44,433 bases of DNA, taken from NCBI GenBank assembly GCA_016935975.1, contig JAFGPX010000159.1:1-44433 (forward strand), in the 5' to 3' direction. The notes under the pieces were generated by a model. The model saw nothing but the letters and a program-made list of their open reading frames with translations. It was not told the DNA's origin and did not search any database. A program made the position numbers and the translations under genes. Shown here in pieces: positions 42,425-44,433 of this stretch; positions within the stretch are counted from its first letter, which is position 1, and each line of letters opens with the position of its first letter. This DNA is from Deltaproteobacteria bacterium. Lineage in GTDB: Bacteria > Myxococcota_A > Polyangia > Fen-1088.

Positions 42425-44349
42425 CCGTTCGGCTCCAGAAGAAAAGTCCACCCCGGTGGCACTGCCAGGGTGGCAAACTGGCTCTCGACAAGACACGGCC
42501 CCGGCAAACGCGCATCGGGCGCCAGGGCTTCGAGGCCGTGAACCGCCGTGGTCTGTTCGTCCTGGCCGGCTGCCCACAGCACCTGCCGCGTGCCCAGGCT
42601 CTGCGCCGCTGCCGCCGACGGGACGAGCGTTGCCGGCTCCGCACGGCGCGCGAGCGCGAATCGAGCGCGCAGCCACGCCATGCGCGCGGAAGCGCCGTCC
42701 GGCAGAGTCACGAATTCCTGGTCGACGCTCACGACCTGTCGGGAAATCGCCGCCGTGGCGCCCGCCTCGGTTGGGGCATGCTCGAGCACGATCTCGTAGG
42801 TCAGGCCGGCTGCCGCGAAGCCTTCGTCCTCGGCGTCCCGCCGCGCGGCCGCGACCAGGTCGCGGAACCACGCGCCGAGCGGCAGCCTGCCATCGACGGC
42901 GCCCTGCCCCTCCAGGCAAGCCTGGTAGACGTGGACCACGTCGAGCATGGAGGCGCCGAACGCGCCGAACGCGGGGCTCCAGGGATAGAGGTCGACCTCG
43001 CGCAGACCGAGCTTCGCCGCGATGGCGGCCGCGTGCAGACCGCCGCCGCCGCCGAGCGCCAAGATGCGCGCTCCTTGCAGGTCGAGGTTGCCGGCGCGGG
43101 CGCGAATCGCCGCCGCCACCTTGGCTTCAAGCGCATCCTTGATCTCGGCGGCCAGGTGCGATGGCTCGGAAGCAGGGGCCAACTGCCGAAGGGCGCGCAA
43201 GGCGAGCCCCACGCTCAACCGCCGCCGGCCGCCGCAGAAGCGATCGGCCGCGAAGTAGCCCAGGACCAGGCAGGCATCGGTGACCGTGACGTCGGTGGCG
43301 CCGAGGTCGAAGCACGCCGGGCCGGGCAGCACGCCGGCGCTTTCGGGTCCGACGGTCAGCTTGGAGGGAGTCATGCGAGCCAGCGAGCCGCCACCCAACC
43401 CCAGGCTCCACGTCTCGAGCAGCGGTTGGCCGATCGGACGGCCGCCGATCTCCCCGAGCGGCAGCACCCGCGGCACAGGTCCGGTCACGAAGGCGAGATC
43501 CGTGGTCGTGCCGCCGATGTCCATGGCGATCGACGTCTCGCGCCGCCCGCCGCACAACTTGGCCGCACCGTGGACCACCGCGGCCGGCCCCGAGGCATAG
43601 GTGTCGAGCGCGCGTGTCTTGGCCACGCGGCCACAACCTCCGTCGGCGTGCACGATGAGCAAAGGCCGCGGAAAGCCGCGCTCGCGCAGCCCATCCTCTG
43701 CCTCGCGCAGCGACCGTGCCAGCAAGGCGCGCACGCGCGCATCGAGCAGCGCCGCCGTGGCCCGCAGCTTGTCCTCGGGCCGCCGCGACACCTGGTGCGA
43801 GAGCGTGACCGGCACGCAGCCGAGCAGGTGCGGCGGGTACTCGGCATCGAGAATCCGCTCGACCTCGCGCTCGCTCTCCGGCGCGCGCGCCGAGCCCCGC
43901 AAGGCCACCACCAAGGCCCGCGCGCCCCGGCCGAGCAGGCCCCGCGCCGCCTCGACCACCTGTCCCGGCCGCGGCTTGCTCACGACAACGCCGGCCGCGT
44001 CCACTTCCTCGTCGATCTCCGCGATCAGTTGCGGCTCGACCAATCCGTCGGCGATCTCCGCTCCCAGGCCGCGGCTGGCGAGCAGTCCCAGCCGCGTGCC
44101 CTGCCCCTGCACCAGGGCGTTCGTGGTCAGCGTCGTGCAGAAACGGATGACCTCGCACTGCCGCAGCAGCGCGCCGACGTCCGCCAGACCGATCTGCTTC
44201 GCGCCCTCGGCCAGGCATGCCAGAAACCCGACGGTGAAGTCGTGCGGCGTGGTCTCGACCTTGGCAAGCCAATATCGCTGCCCGTCGGTGAAATACCCGT
44301 CCGTGAAGGTACTGCCCGTGTCGATGTCCGCAGTGTAGGTCAGCGCCAT
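42403..44349 (-). CDS. hyuA: HyuA-type ATPase subunit (ApcA-like), first gene of operon
   Basis: 648 residues from ATG 44347-44349. The N-terminal phosphate-1 motif is DIDTGSTFTDGYFT, with Ser replacing the second Gly of the usual DxGGTFTD. The later motif SIAMDIGGTTTDLAFV is intact. Also present: TTPHDFTVGFLACLAEGAKQ, TTLTTNALVQGQGTRLGLL, VGPESAGVLPGPACFDLG and ILALGGGGGLHAAAIAAKLG. Its length fits the 70-kDa ApcA subunit. No strong ribosome-binding site precedes the start, and only 84 bp remain before the window edge, so the promoter and any divergent regulator are not visible. Confidence 0.9.
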   Translation of the reverse strand: MALTYTADIDTGSTFTDGYFTDGQRYWLAKVETTPHDFTVGFLACLAEGAKQIGLADVGALLRQCEVIRFCTTLTTNALVQGQGTRLGLLASRGLGAEIADGLVEPQLIAEIDEEVDAAGVVVSKPRPGQVVEAARGLLGRGARALVVALRGSARAPESEREVERILDAEYPPHLLGCVPVTLSHQVSRRPEDKLRATAALLDARVRALLARSLREAEDGLRERGFPRPLLIVHADGGCGRVAKTRALDTYASGPAAVVHGAAKLCGGRRETSIAMDIGGTTTDLAFVTGPVPRVLPLGEIGGRPIGQPLLETWSLGLGGGSLARMTPSKLTVGPESAGVLPGPACFDLGATDVTVTDACLVLGYFAADRFCGGRRRLSVGLALRALRQLAPASEPSHLAAEIKDALEAKVAAAIRARAGNLDLQGARILALGGGGGLHAAAIAAKLGLREVDLYPWSPAFGAFGASMLDVVHVYQACLEGQGAVDGRLPLGAWFRDLVAAARRDAEDEGFAAAGLTYEIVLEHAPTEAGATAAISRQVVSVDQEFVTLPDGASARMAWLRARFALARRAEPATLVPSAAAAQSLGTRQVLWAAGQDEQTTAVHGLEALAPDARLPGPCLVESQFATLAVPPGWTFLLEPNGWMHLQA

Positions 44350-44391
44350 CGGGGAGCGACGCTAGCATGGGGGTGGAGGAAGGGACAACGT

Positions 44392-44406
44392 TGGCACTCT
44401 GGCACT
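44392..44406. repeat. Direct repeat TGGCACT x2 upstream of the carboxylase operon
   Basis: TGGCACT occurs at 44392 and again at 44400, 8 bp apart, in the short leader region upstream of the operon. It could be part of a regulatory site, but the region is cut by the window edge. Confidence 0.3.
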
Positions 44407-44417
44407 TGACACTGCTT

Positions 44418-44433
44418 GGGGGGGGGGGGGGGG
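44418..44433. other. Poly-G run at the window end, probable sequencing/assembly artefact
   Basis: Sixteen consecutive G end the window. No other homopolymer of this length exists here, and poly-G is a known artefact of two-colour Illumina chemistry, so these bases should not be trusted. Confidence 0.75.

Noticed and set aside
44399-44416. Sigma-54 promoter (TGGCAC ... TGCT)
   Set aside because: The GG-to-GC spacing is 11 rather than 10 bp and it points out of the window, away from the operon.

Overview
The window is GC-rich DNA (roughly two thirds G+C, strong GC3) with the stamp of a Myxococcota genome, most likely a Polyangia-type, cellulolytic, possibly uncultured member. The evidence is indirect: many secreted lipoproteins with long Gly-Gly-Thr/Ser linkers directly after the lipobox, VIT/VWA and Cys-rich surface proteins, a septoil-knot protein, and plant-polysaccharide hydrolases (CE4, GH12-like, GH8, GH6) scattered among housekeeping genes. 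The right edge ends in 16 consecutive G, which looks like a contig end or read artefact. I see no rRNA, tRNA, CRISPR array, phage or intact insertion sequence.

Layout. 1-2.7 kb: 3'-truncated CE4 polysaccharide deacetylase lipoprotein, divergent from a GAF-AraC regulator, with two direct repeats 30 bp apart between them. 2.85-6.6 kb: an exported protein followed by ccmA-ccmB-ccmC-ccmD (haem export, cytochrome c maturation system I). 6.8-9.6 kb: two minus-strand lipoproteins, one interrupted by a single-base frameshift in a G6 run. 9.7-15.6 kb: a 147-bp quasi-palindromic repeat, a small exported protein, a HAD phosphatase, a large VIT-VWA protein, a decayed beta-propeller fragment and two exported proteins. 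15.6-19.2 kb (minus): enolase, a GH12-like lipoprotein lacking the expected nucleophile, and a one-TM protein. 19.4-25.4 kb: a GT39/PMT-type glycosyltransferase, a discoidin-domain membrane protein, a second copy of the 148-bp palindromic repeat, a purH(IMPCH only)-purD-purE operon, and divergent lipB. 25.4-28.3 kb: an outer-membrane-type protein, an unknown protein and peptide deformylase. 28.4-34.7 kb: tandem GH8 and GH6 cellulases, a small membrane protein, a beta-helix lipoprotein, a septoil-knot protein and a concanavalin-like lipoprotein. 34.8-37.1 kb: a Cys-rich VWA-like lipoprotein. 37.1-44.35 kb: a tightly overlapping five-gene minus-strand operon of two HyuA-type subunits, a small zinc-ribbon protein, a HyuB-type subunit and an unknown protein.

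The last operon is the most interesting system. The order HyuA - small Cys-rich - HyuA - HyuB - extra protein, with start/stop overlaps at nearly every junction, copies the organisation of the ATP-dependent acetophenone carboxylase apcABCDE, and suggests a ketone (or similar) carboxylase rather than a plain hydantoinase. The second novelty is the dispersed 147/148-bp hairpin element, present at 9.7 kb and 22.0 kb; the second copy supplies the stop codon of purE.
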